Positions 7,333 to 13,502 of a DNA stretch of 13,502 nucleotides are shown here, piece by piece; positions within the stretch are counted from its first letter, which is position 1; every line of letters starts with the position of its first letter. This DNA comes from Planctomycetota bacterium (GTDB lineage Bacteria; Planctomycetota; Brocadiia; JAJRTI01), in the NCBI GenBank assembly GCA_024278415.1, contig JAJRTI010000712.1:1-13502 (forward strand). Direction: 5' to 3'. Made by a program: the position numbers and the translations under genes. A model generated the notes under the pieces. That model was not told the DNA's origin. It searched no databases and saw only the letters and a list, made by a program, of their open reading frames with translations.

Positions 7333-8121
7333 ATGCCTATTCAGTTCGAGTACGCGCACCAGACTTACGTCGGCAAACGCCGCCTGGGCAGTCCCAACGA
7401 GGACGCCGTCGGCGTGTTCGTGGCCGATCCGACGGCCGAGCCCGAGAATGGCGTTGAGGCGCTGTTCTGCGTCGCGGACGGCATGGGCGGCGGCCATGCT
7501 GGCGAGGTCGCCAGCGAGAAGGTGTTGGCTGGCGTCATGTCGTTCCTGCCGGATGGCCGGATCCGCGAGTTCGCGCGGGGCCGGGGCATCCCTGTCGACA
7601 TGACGTCCCACTTGATGAAGGAAGCCGTCGTGCTGGTCAGCAACGAACTCAACCGCTTTGCTTCGGCACAGGGCAAACGCATGGGCGCGACGCTAGAGGC
7701 GCTTCTGATCCGGCGAGGCCGGTTTTACCTGGCCCACGCTGGTGACAGTCGCACGTACCGCATCCGCGGAGGCGCGATCAAGCAACTCACCGCAGACCAC
7801 TCGGCCGTCGAGGAACTCGTGCGCATGAACGTGCCGCGGCCCCAGGCAGAGGAGATGTTCGGCTCGAACGTGGTCACCAACATCCTCGGTGCGCGGCCAA
7901 CGGTGCAAGTTGACCTTTCCGATGGCGAGGTGCACCCGGGCGACTGTTTCGTGATGTGCACGGACGGGTTGACATCGCCCATGCCGGCGAAGGATATCGC
8001 CCGTATCGTGGCGGAGGCCGGCAGCACACAGAAGGCTTGCGACGAACTTGTGCGGTTGGCCAACGAGCGCGACGGCTCCGACAATATCACCATTCTGTTG
8101 GCAAGGGCCGCCCTGCGGTAG
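7333..8121 (+). CDS. PP2C-family Ser/Thr protein phosphatase
   Basis: The 262-residue product is the size of a minimal bacterial PP2C (PPM) catalytic domain, with no membrane segment. All signature motifs appear in order: GSPNED (N22-E-D24), VADGMGGGHAGEVAS (D49-G50), GATL (118-121), AHAGDSRTYRI (D138), the CTDGLT metal motif (D211-G212) and GSDNITILL (D250-N251). These are the Mg/Mn ligands of the family. It should remove phosphate from Ser/Thr residues set by the operon's kinase, or from the kinase itself. No good ribosome site precedes ATG 7333, so coupling to the FHA gene that ends 20 bases upstream is likely. It ends at TAG, 29 bases before the next gene. Confidence 0.95.
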   Translation: MPIQFEYAHQTYVGKRRLGSPNEDAVGVFVADPTAEPENGVEALFCVADGMGGGHAGEVASEKVLAGVMSFLPDGRIREFARGRGIPVDMTSHLMKEAVVLVSNELNRFASAQGKRMGATLEALLIRRGRFYLAHAGDSRTYRIRGGAIKQLTADHSAVEELVRMNVPRPQAEEMFGSNVVTNILGARPTVQVDLSDGEVHPGDCFVMCTDGLTSPMPAKDIARIVAEAGSTQKACDELVRLANERDGSDNITILLARAALR

Positions 8122-8150
8122 CCCCTTGCCAAGCATTCGGGAGACGGCCA

Positions 8151-9383
8151 GTGCGTCCGCCACGATTCATATCCGCTCTGGGTTTCCTTGCCGTTTTGCT
8201 TGCCATGCGGCCGGCGTGGGCTGCCAATGGCCTACGCGTGCGCCTTGTGCCGACCGTGGAGCAAGGCGGCCGGCTCGTGTCCAGCGAGGCCGGGCAGAAG
8301 CTGCTCTACACGTTTGATGAGGCGAACGTGCACCACGGCCGGTTCGCGGTGCGCGTGGAGGACGAATCGGGCCTCCACGTGCGCGGGCTGTCCAGCGCGC
8401 AGATGACGTTGATGATCGACGGCCAGATCGTGCATCTGACCTCGTCTGAAATGCAGGTGCAGCCGATCTACCTCGGCAGCCAAGGCCTTACGCTCGCCCT
8501 CGTGCAGGACGTGAGCGCAAGCATGCAGGGAACTCCACTCGCGGAGTGCAAGTCTCGCGCGCGTGCGGTGGTGGAAGCCCTGGGGCCGGCCGACCGATTG
8601 GCGGTGATCAGTTTTTCGGATGTCGTGACCGTGAGCGGCTTGCACACCGGCGATAAGGACGTGCTGCGCCTGTTCGTGAACTCGCTACAGGCCGAACAGG
8701 AGCGGGATGGATCGGTGCTGGCCGACGCGCTGGCGAAGGCGGTCGAGGCCATGCCGGCCGACGCGGATCAGAAAGCGGTGTTGCTGTTTGCTGACGGAGA
8801 GAACGCGGGCAGCATCAAGCCGCTCGACGACGCGGTAAAGACGGCCGCGATGGCGGACTGTCCCGTGTTCGTGCTGGGCGTGGGCCAGCGCCGGGTGATG
8901 GACGCGACGCTGGACCGCATTGCAAGTGGCACGGGAGGCGCGAGACTCACGCTGGCGGCCAGCGCACGGGAGATCGTGCAGAAGATCCGCGACGCCCTGC
9001 GGCCGGAGTATGTGGTGACCATCCGCACGGACAAGTTTCCAGCGGACGGAAAGTCGCACGAACTCTCGGTGCGGGTGGACGTGGAGGATGGCGCGGGCAC
9101 GTCGGAAGCCGCGAGTTTCCTGAGCGGCTTGGAGCCGACGCGTGTGTGGGCCATCGGCATCGTGCTCTTGGCGCTGTCGATGCTGGTGATTGTGTCGGGG
9201 CTCGCGCTGTTCCTGGCCACTCGCCGGCGGGCCGGTCTTCACCGCGCCGCGGTAGACGCAGGCAAGTCGGGCGGCCCGCTGTGTCCCATGTGCCGCGAGC
9301 CCATGCCGAATAGCGGGGCCATGTGCCCTTCGTGTGGGTACGAGCCGGGCAAGGTCGTATCCGTGGATGACGTGGCGCCGTGA
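8151..9383 (+). CDS. Exported VWA-domain protein with membrane anchor and cytoplasmic zinc ribbon
   Basis: The start is GTG 8151, with GGGAG 7 bases upstream. It opens directly onto a signal peptide (VRPPRF, core ISALGFLAVLLA, end AWAANG). A longer open frame upstream (from 7956) overlaps the phosphatase and is rejected. The 410-residue product has a VWA domain with an intact first MIDAS motif, D120-V-S122-A-S124-M, and a later LLFADGEN (D215). The MIDAS threonine site appears as serine (DGSVLADAL). One membrane segment (about 332-355) ends in RRR, and a four-cysteine zinc ribbon follows (C378-PM-C381 and C392-PS-C395). Topology: VWA domain outside, ribbon inside. It is a candidate metal-dependent adhesion or scaffold partner of the signalling set. 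Its stop overlaps the start of the sulfatase gene (GTGA). Confidence 0.88.
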   Translation: MRPPRFISALGFLAVLLAMRPAWAANGLRVRLVPTVEQGGRLVSSEAGQKLLYTFDEANVHHGRFAVRVEDESGLHVRGLSSAQMTLMIDGQIVHLTSSEMQVQPIYLGSQGLTLALVQDVSASMQGTPLAECKSRARAVVEALGPADRLAVISFSDVVTVSGLHTGDKDVLRLFVNSLQAEQERDGSVLADALAKAVEAMPADADQKAVLLFADGENAGSIKPLDDAVKTAAMADCPVFVLGVGQRRVMDATLDRIASGTGGARLTLAASAREIVQKIRDALRPEYVVTIRTDKFPADGKSHELSVRVDVEDGAGTSEAASFLSGLEPTRVWAIGIVLLALSMLVIVSGLALFLATRRRAGLHRAAVDAGKSGGPLCPMCREPMPNSGAMCPSCGYEPGKVVSVDDVAP

Positions 9384-10777
9384 ACGAGCGCGCCACCCCA
9401 CCGCGTGAGCGGCCCAATATCCTGCTGATCTTGGCCGACTCGATGCAAGCGCAGGTGATGGGCGCGTATGGCGGTGCTTGCCGGACGCCCCACGCGGATC
9501 GATTGGCTAACGAAGGGGTGTGCTTCAGTCACGCATTCACGACGGCGCCGATCTGCCATCCGGCGCGCGCGTCCATTGCCACGGGACTGCTGCCGCACGG
9601 GCACGGCTTCATCGCTAATCGCTGTGGGAAAGGCGCGTACCCGTTCAACGTGTTGCCCGGCACGCCAACCTTGGCTGAACTGCTGTCGGAGGCCGGGTAT
9701 CGTTGTGGGTATGCGGGCCAAGGGCACATCGACGTGACGGGCTACCACGACGATCGGTCGATCCCGACGGCTGAGTTCGCCGCGGTGCTGCGTGAGCGAG
9801 GGTTGGCGGAGCGCCCCGTGCCTGAGCAGTCGTTCCGCGGGTGTGGCCGTTTGGCGCTGAGCGCGGAGGATGCGCGGGACACGGATTTTGCGAAGGCGGC
9901 CGTGGGCTTGCTGGATGAGTACGCGGGCATCGACGAGCCGTGGTTTATCCAGTGTGATTTCGACGGGCCTCACCCGCCGTGCTACGTGCCCGTTCCGTTC
10001 GACGAGATGCACGTGCCGGCGGACGTACGGATACCAACGAATCTGCGTGATCCGCTCGCTGACAAGCCGGCCGTGCACACATACAACCGCCGGGCGCAAG
10101 GCACCGCTCGCTGGAGTGAGGACGACTGGCGGACGTTCCTCGTGCATTACTACGGCATGGTGAGCTTCATCGATTCGCTCGTGGGCCGCGTGCTGGACAA
10201 GCTGGATGCAGTTGGGGCCGCTGGCAACACGCTTGTGATCCTGACGTCAGATCACGGCGGGCTGTGTGGGGCTCATGGCCTGCTCACCCATGGCACCCCA
10301 GCCATGTTCCGCGAGGTGATGCAGACGCCTTTGATTGCGCGATGGCCAGGCCGCTTCGCGGCAGAGACGCGGCGCGAGGAAATGCTGTCGCACGTGGACT
10401 TGCTGCCGACCTTGCTCGATGCTGCGCGCGCATGCAATCGTGTGTCGCCGCACGGGCGGTCGTGGCTTGAGCTTGCAGAAGGCGGTGTTGCGGCTGGCTG
10501 GCCGGAGTGCGTGTTGGGGCAGTATCACGGCACAGGCGCGGTCTTCCACAGCACGCGCATGCTGCGGACCGAGCGATGGAACTACCTCTGGCACCCCCTT
10601 GCCGGCGAGGAAGTGTACGACCTGCAAAGCGATCCGGATGAAATGGATAACCTGGCTGGCAGAACAACCGCGGGCCCGGTCGTGTGGGAGCTGCGCCGCA
10701 TGTTGGGCGAGGAGATGAAGCGGACGGAGGATCCGCTCGCGGACAGCAGTTGGTGGAGAGCCCTGGGAGGGGTGTAG
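9380..10777 (+). CDS. Type I (formylglycine) sulfatase family hydrolase
   Basis: The 465-residue product, of ordinary length for the family, starts at GTG overlapping the preceding stop by 4 bases, which implies translational coupling. The N-terminus NILLILADSMQAQVMGAYGG carries the first metal aspartate (D20), but the usual second position is serine (S21). The catalytic motif is C59-H-P-A-R63 inside APICHPARASIATG, so the cysteine is the one normally converted to formylglycine. A second metal site appears at TSD291-H-G-G, and the C-terminal 'VYDLQSDPDEMDNLAG' is the standard family ending. No signal peptide is visible, so a cytoplasmic location is likely unless export uses another route. The substrate cannot be told: sulfate esters (sugars, choline) or phosphonate monoesters are all possible. 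No maturase or transporter lies nearby, and its place in a kinase operon is unusual. Confidence 0.92.
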   Translation: MNERATPPRERPNILLILADSMQAQVMGAYGGACRTPHADRLANEGVCFSHAFTTAPICHPARASIATGLLPHGHGFIANRCGKGAYPFNVLPGTPTLAELLSEAGYRCGYAGQGHIDVTGYHDDRSIPTAEFAAVLRERGLAERPVPEQSFRGCGRLALSAEDARDTDFAKAAVGLLDEYAGIDEPWFIQCDFDGPHPPCYVPVPFDEMHVPADVRIPTNLRDPLADKPAVHTYNRRAQGTARWSEDDWRTFLVHYYGMVSFIDSLVGRVLDKLDAVGAAGNTLVILTSDHGGLCGAHGLLTHGTPAMFREVMQTPLIARWPGRFAAETRREEMLSHVDLLPTLLDAARACNRVSPHGRSWLELAEGGVAAGWPECVLGQYHGTGAVFHSTRMLRTERWNYLWHPLAGEEVYDLQSDPDEMDNLAGRTTAGPVVWELRRMLGEEMKRTEDPLADSSWWRALGGV

Positions 10778-10828
10778 GAACTCCCAGCGAGCCGGCTCTG
10801 CGCGACATCCGTGAGCGGCGCGCGAGCC
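10763..10828. terminator. Pair of hairpins between convergent genes, possible bidirectional terminator
   Basis: Two hairpins lie back to back. The first is CTGGGAG (10763-10769) with CTCCCAG (10781-10787), a perfect 7-bp stem spanning the sulfatase stop codon. The second is GGCTC-T-GCGCG (10794-10804) with CGCGCGAGCC (10819-10828), 10 bp with a single bulged T and a 14-base loop. Neither has a T-run on either strand. They sit in the 58-base gap between the sulfatase and the converging sigma-factor gene, so transcript-end structures are the likeliest role. Confidence 0.4.
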
Positions 10829-10835
10829 CCAACCC

Positions 10836-12536
10836 CTAGACGACCCCGAGTTCCGCGATGGGGTCGCGGAGCAGCGCCTTGAGTTTCTTCAGCGCCCGGG
10901 CTTCGATCTGGCGGATACGCTCCCGCGTCAGGCCAAATAGCCGGCCGATCTCCTCCAGCGTCTTGGGCTGATCGTCCTGGCCCAGGCCAAACCGAGACAC
11001 GATAATCCGACGCTCCCGCTCCGATAGTTTTTTGAGGTTCCCCGAGACCACGTGCCGCAGCGCGGCCGTGAACTCCCGCTCATCCGTGGCCTCGACTGAG
11101 TCGTCTCCGTGTTCAGCGAGGAGTTCATCCTGGCCCGTCACGAACGTGCTGAGATGGTAGTTTTCCTCGGGGATCGAGCGAGCATAGGTTTTGACGAGCG
11201 CCCACGTCGCGTACGTGCTGAACTTGAACCCGCGGCTGAAGTCGAACTTCTCCACGGCCCGCATGAGACACACGTTGCCCTCGCTGATGAGTTCCCCCAG
11301 ATTAGTGAGAGGGCCGGTGTGGCGTTTGGCCACGCTGACTACGAGGCGGAGGTTGGCCCGCACGATTTGGTTTTTGACGGCAATGGCTTGCTTCTGGAGA
11401 TCCGTGATATTGGCGATGATGGACGCCTTGGCCTTGCCGCCCGCGAGCATCCCTTTCATCTGCGCGATGCGGTACTTCAGGTAGTTGTAGCGCCGGAAGA
11501 GGCAGATCTCTTGCTCCTTCGTCAACAATGGCGAGGAGTAAAGAGGGCGCATGTACGCCGGCGCGTTCTTGGGCATTGGCACGGGCTTGAGGTGGCCTGT
11601 GCCTTCGAATGCGGAATTGTCGCGGAGAATGACCGCGTCCGCGTCCGGCTGATCGAACGATGCGTCGTACACGTACGGGGTGGGCTCGGACAACAACTTT
11701 TCCGCACGCATTTGATTGATGGCGCGGTAGAGCGCGGATCGGCTTCTGCCAAACTTCTGCACGAGGGCCGCCATGCTATAGCCGGCGAAGTAGTCGCGGC
11801 AGAGCGCCAGCTTCTCATGGTCGCTCAGCCGCGGCGTCTTCTGCTCGAAGATGCGATTGGCGGGCTGCTGCTTGTCGAAATTGCGAAGCGTGTAGCGGAT
11901 CGCCTCCCGGCTTCGGCCAGTCTCCGCGCTGATCTGATCGGCGGCGCGAGAAAGGTTCATGCCCTGGCTGGCGAGGACCTTGGCCCGGGCCACGATACGC
12001 TGCTTTTCCGGCTTGCTGAGGCGTGAGAAGTTGCTGGAGCGCTCGATCTGGTCCGCGTGCTGCGCGGTAAATGCATCGAGTGCAGACTTGCGGATGCCCG
12101 TGCGTTTTCGGTCGCCAAAGACGTACTTGCGGGAGACCAGGCCTTGCTCGCGCCAGCGAAACACGGTTCGGGTCGACACGTTGCAAATGCGCTTCACGTC
12201 GTCGACGGTGTAGACCGGCTCGTCGGGCTGGTCCGCGGGCGTGTTGACGGTCTCGCTGAGGCGATCCAGTAGCACGCATAGGTCGTGGCGTAGCTGGGCG
12301 CCCTCGAACGATTTCCCCAAATCGGCGGCCGGGCGGTACGCCGTGATCTTGAAGCAGACAAACTCGTACGGATAGGACATCCCCGCATCAAGTTCGTGGA
12401 TCAACTGCTCGATGTTGTCGAGCTGCTCTTCCCGCACCCCCGCGGGCGCGAAGGCGAGTTGCTTCTCAAGCTCCTGGATCGCGGGTATGGTGTATTTCGG
12501 CATGTGACGATGCTCTGACCGTAGCAAGTTCAGCAT
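10836..12536 (-). CDS. Sigma-70 family factor with three N-terminal helix-turn-helix modules
   Basis: The 566-residue product reads, from the N-terminus: a small helical region (about 14-95); a MerR/excisionase-like helix-turn-helix (YTVDDVKRICNVSTRTVFRW, 109-160); a second HTH-like unit (SKPEKQRIVARAKVLA...GRSREAIRYTLR, 174-218); a third (SDHEKLALCRDYFAGYSMAALVQKFGRSRSALYRAI, 238-273); then the sigma core. The core has region 1.2/2 with RANLRLVVSVAKRH, LISEGNVCLMRAVEKFDFSRGFKFSTYATW (393-445), and region 4 with LSERERRIIVSRFGL and TLEEIGRLFGLTRERIRQIEARALKKLK (504-553). Region 3 is short and hard to recognise. From memory, planctomycete genomes carry factors of this plan. The start is ATG 12536; ATG 12503 (MPKYT) is an alternative, and neither has a strong ribosome site. 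Its target promoters are unknown. It converges on the kinase operon and may or may not serve it. Confidence 0.88.
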   Translation of the reverse strand: MLNLLRSEHRHMPKYTIPAIQELEKQLAFAPAGVREEQLDNIEQLIHELDAGMSYPYEFVCFKITAYRPAADLGKSFEGAQLRHDLCVLLDRLSETVNTPADQPDEPVYTVDDVKRICNVSTRTVFRWREQGLVSRKYVFGDRKRTGIRKSALDAFTAQHADQIERSSNFSRLSKPEKQRIVARAKVLASQGMNLSRAADQISAETGRSREAIRYTLRNFDKQQPANRIFEQKTPRLSDHEKLALCRDYFAGYSMAALVQKFGRSRSALYRAINQMRAEKLLSEPTPYVYDASFDQPDADAVILRDNSAFEGTGHLKPVPMPKNAPAYMRPLYSSPLLTKEQEICLFRRYNYLKYRIAQMKGMLAGGKAKASIIANITDLQKQAIAVKNQIVRANLRLVVSVAKRHTGPLTNLGELISEGNVCLMRAVEKFDFSRGFKFSTYATWALVKTYARSIPEENYHLSTFVTGQDELLAEHGDDSVEATDEREFTAALRHVVSGNLKKLSERERRIIVSRFGLGQDDQPKTLEEIGRLFGLTRERIRQIEARALKKLKALLRDPIAELGVV

Positions 12537-12562
12537 GGCTCGCGCGTCAACCTACTGACCTA

Positions 12563-12591
12563 ATTATCCCCCGTCATGGAGGGGTTGTCAA
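12563..12591 (-). promoter_or_regulatory. Near-consensus sigma-70 promoter of the sigma-factor gene, with a dyad in the spacer
   Basis: On the - strand, TTGACA (12591-12586) and GATAAT (12568-12563) are separated by 17 bases: a perfect -35, a -10 with one mismatch and ideal spacing. The transcript should start near 12556, about 20 bases before ATG 12536. The spacer holds a dyad, CCCC (12569-12572) and GGGG (12581-12584), symmetric about CATG (12575-12578). This could be a regulator site. Confidence 0.75.
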
Positions 12592-12719
12592 ATATCGCGA
12601 ATGGCCTGATAGGCTTGACTTTTCCCTAACTGCCACCTCGGGATGCCGGATCTCAAGCCGCAAACGGAGCCTCGTCATGGAGCCGCCGCAGGAAAGGCCG
12701 CGGGAGACTGCCGACAGTG

Positions 12720-12740
12720 GTGCCACAGATTAAGTGGCAC
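12720..12740. repeat. Perfect 7-bp palindrome with AT-rich loop
   Basis: GTGCCAC (12720-12726) and GTGGCAC (12734-12740) are exact reverse complements around the 7-base loop AGATTAA. The structure stands alone in the 345-base gap between the sigma-factor promoter and the isomerase gene. It could be an operator or a repetitive palindrome. The rest of the gap from about 12592 to 12719 shows nothing I can name. Confidence 0.55.
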
Positions 12741-12749
12741 ACATGCTGC
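12735..12749 (+). promoter_or_regulatory. Sigma-54-like -24/-12 element (weak candidate)
   Basis: TGGCAC (12735-12740), five bases, then CTGC (12746-12749) matches the TGGCAC-N5-TTGC sigma-54 consensus with one mismatch and the required GG/GC spacing. It overlaps the right arm of the palindrome. No + strand gene follows it within the window, so either it drives an unrecognised RNA or it is a chance match. Confidence 0.25.
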
Positions 12750-12772
12750 GGCCCATACCCCAAGAGTTATTG

Positions 12773-12792
12773 AAAAAGTGCACGTGACACTT
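12773..12792 (-). terminator. Weak intrinsic terminator after the isomerase-like gene
   Basis: On the - strand, AAGTGT (12792-12787) pairs with GCACTT (12781-12776), including one G-T pair, around a 5-base loop. It runs into a short T-tract (12777-12773). It lies about 90 bases past the isomerase stop. The stem is short, so efficiency would be modest. Confidence 0.35.
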
Positions 12793-12881
12793 GGTCCGCG
12801 GCACTCTGTCAAGCCCGATATCGCGCTTTTTGTGGCCTGTTTGCAGCCATCCCACTTGCCCTTGCCGGCCGAATGGGCCCG

Positions 12882-13502
12882 TTACACCTTGCTTGGCAGC
12901 GACCCGCTCATCAGGTGTTTGCTCACAAAGCGATCCAGCTCCTCGTAGTCCCTGGCCGCCAGCAGTTCGGCTTCCGTTTTCGTATCAAGCGTTCGGACTT
13001 TGTGAAGGAGATATAGAAACATTTCGCGGCTGTTGCGCAGGTGCTTGGTGCTCATTGTCTGCTTCTGCGTGCGGATCGCCTTGACGTCGAGGCCCACCAT
13101 CTCGCCGCGGAGGCCATACCCATTCCTGTCGAGCACGCGCACCTGGTTGAACGCACGCCGGATGTTCACCATGCCGAACGCCCTGTCTTGGTCGAACTTG
13201 GGACCGTTTTGGTCGTTGAGGTGGACGCTCCAGAGTTTGTTCACGGATAGGGCGAAGGCCATCTCATCAGACGGGTCGAGGCCCGCGAGAATCGAGTGGG
13301 CGCTCTCCATGACAGTGCCGACCCGGTCGGGGTCGATGGTCATGTACGCCAGCGCCACCGTATGGCCCATGGTGGGCACAAACGCGTGGTCCATGGGTTC
13401 GTTAGGCTTTGGCTCGATGAGGACCCGGGTGTGGGTGTCGTATTCCAGGATGTCGTCCACAGCGGCGACGAGCATGCGGTACGCATCCGCCGCGCTCTTG
13501 GA
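12882..13502 (-). CDS. Xylose isomerase-like TIM-barrel protein, C-terminal part (partial)
   Basis: The frame enters from the right edge (13502) and ends at TAA (12884-12882), giving the last 206 residues. An ATG at 13475 is internal, since the frame is open and in register upstream of it. Recognisable pieces are LIEPKPNEPMDH, the conserved metal-ligand strand of xylose isomerases (E-P-K-P-x-E-P), then GHTVALAYMTIDPDRVGTVMES, and HLNDQNGPKFDQDRAFG, which corresponds to the last metal-binding aspartate cluster. The C-terminal 70 or so residues (LRGEMVGLDVKAIRTQ and onward) are helical. The family interconverts aldoses and ketoses with two divalent metals in the cytoplasm. The exact sugar cannot be told, and it differs from classical XylA (for example HLNDQN), so I give no symbol. 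It is transcribed in the same direction as the sigma factor but separated by a weak terminator and by the sigma gene's own promoter. Confidence 0.75.
   Translation of the reverse strand, partial: SKSAADAYRMLVAAVDDILEYDTHTRVLIEPKPNEPMDHAFVPTMGHTVALAYMTIDPDRVGTVMESAHSILAGLDPSDEMAFALSVNKLWSVHLNDQNGPKFDQDRAFGMVNIRRAFNQVRVLDRNGYGLRGEMVGLDVKAIRTQKQTMSTKHLRNSREMFLYLLHKVRTLDTKTEAELLAARDYEELDRFVSKHLMSGSLPSKV

Noticed and set aside
7956..8150. Upstream extension of the second VWA gene into the phosphatase gene
   Set aside because: The GTG at 8151 has a good ribosome site and opens directly onto a signal peptide. The extension is out of frame with, and inside, the phosphatase gene.
11109..12026. 305-codon + strand open frame opposite the sigma factor
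   Set aside because: It is antisense to clear sigma regions 2 and 4 and has no motifs of its own.

Overview
The window is GC-rich, gene-dense bacterial DNA. Three things point to a Planctomycetes-like organism or a relative with similar genomes (PVC group, Hydrogenedentota and similar lineages). First, there is a sigma-70 family factor with several helix-turn-helix domains fused in front of the sigma core, an architecture I associate with planctomycete-type genomes. Second, there is a Ser/Thr kinase, FHA, PP2C and VWA signalling cluster next to a sulfatase. Third, the non-coding DNA carries 'GCAGAT...ATCTGC' hairpin repeats of a kind common in such genomes. The lineage call is an inference from architecture and memory, not from a search.

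Layout. Positions 2-214 hold the 3' end of a riboflavin kinase/FAD synthetase gene (ribF). Positions 215-910 are low-value DNA with three hairpin repeats and a decayed C-terminal fragment of a type III-like restriction enzyme (about 541-814). A well-formed sigma-70 promoter (915-943) then opens a six-gene + strand operon: a membrane Ser/Thr kinase with a long TPR-like array (1029-4139), a secreted VWA/TPR protein (4163-6427), a membrane FHA protein (6455-7312), a PP2C phosphatase (7333-8121), a membrane-anchored VWA protein with a zinc ribbon (8151-9383), and a sulfatase overlapping it by 4 bases (9380-10777). Two hairpins separate this operon from the convergent sigma-factor gene (12536-10836, - strand), which has its own near-consensus promoter (12563-12591). 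A 345-base gap with small palindromes follows, then the 3' part of a xylose-isomerase-like gene (- strand, running off the right edge).

The main oddity is that the first two operon genes are each split by one in-frame stop codon with the reading frame intact on both sides. A TAA (3213-3215) lies in the middle of a TPR-like repeat of the kinase. A TAG (4238-4240) lies directly after the signal peptide of the VWA protein. Both are followed by an AAG codon. TAA and TAG are ordinary terminators elsewhere in the window, so global recoding is unlikely. Local readthrough, reinitiation, recent nonsense mutation and sequence error all remain open.

Working model (inference). The kinase domain is cytoplasmic and its TPR-like array lies outside the membrane. 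The two exported VWA proteins could be extracytoplasmic partners or sensors, PP2C reverses phosphorylation, and the FHA protein reads phosphothreonine. The role of the translationally coupled sulfatase is unknown.
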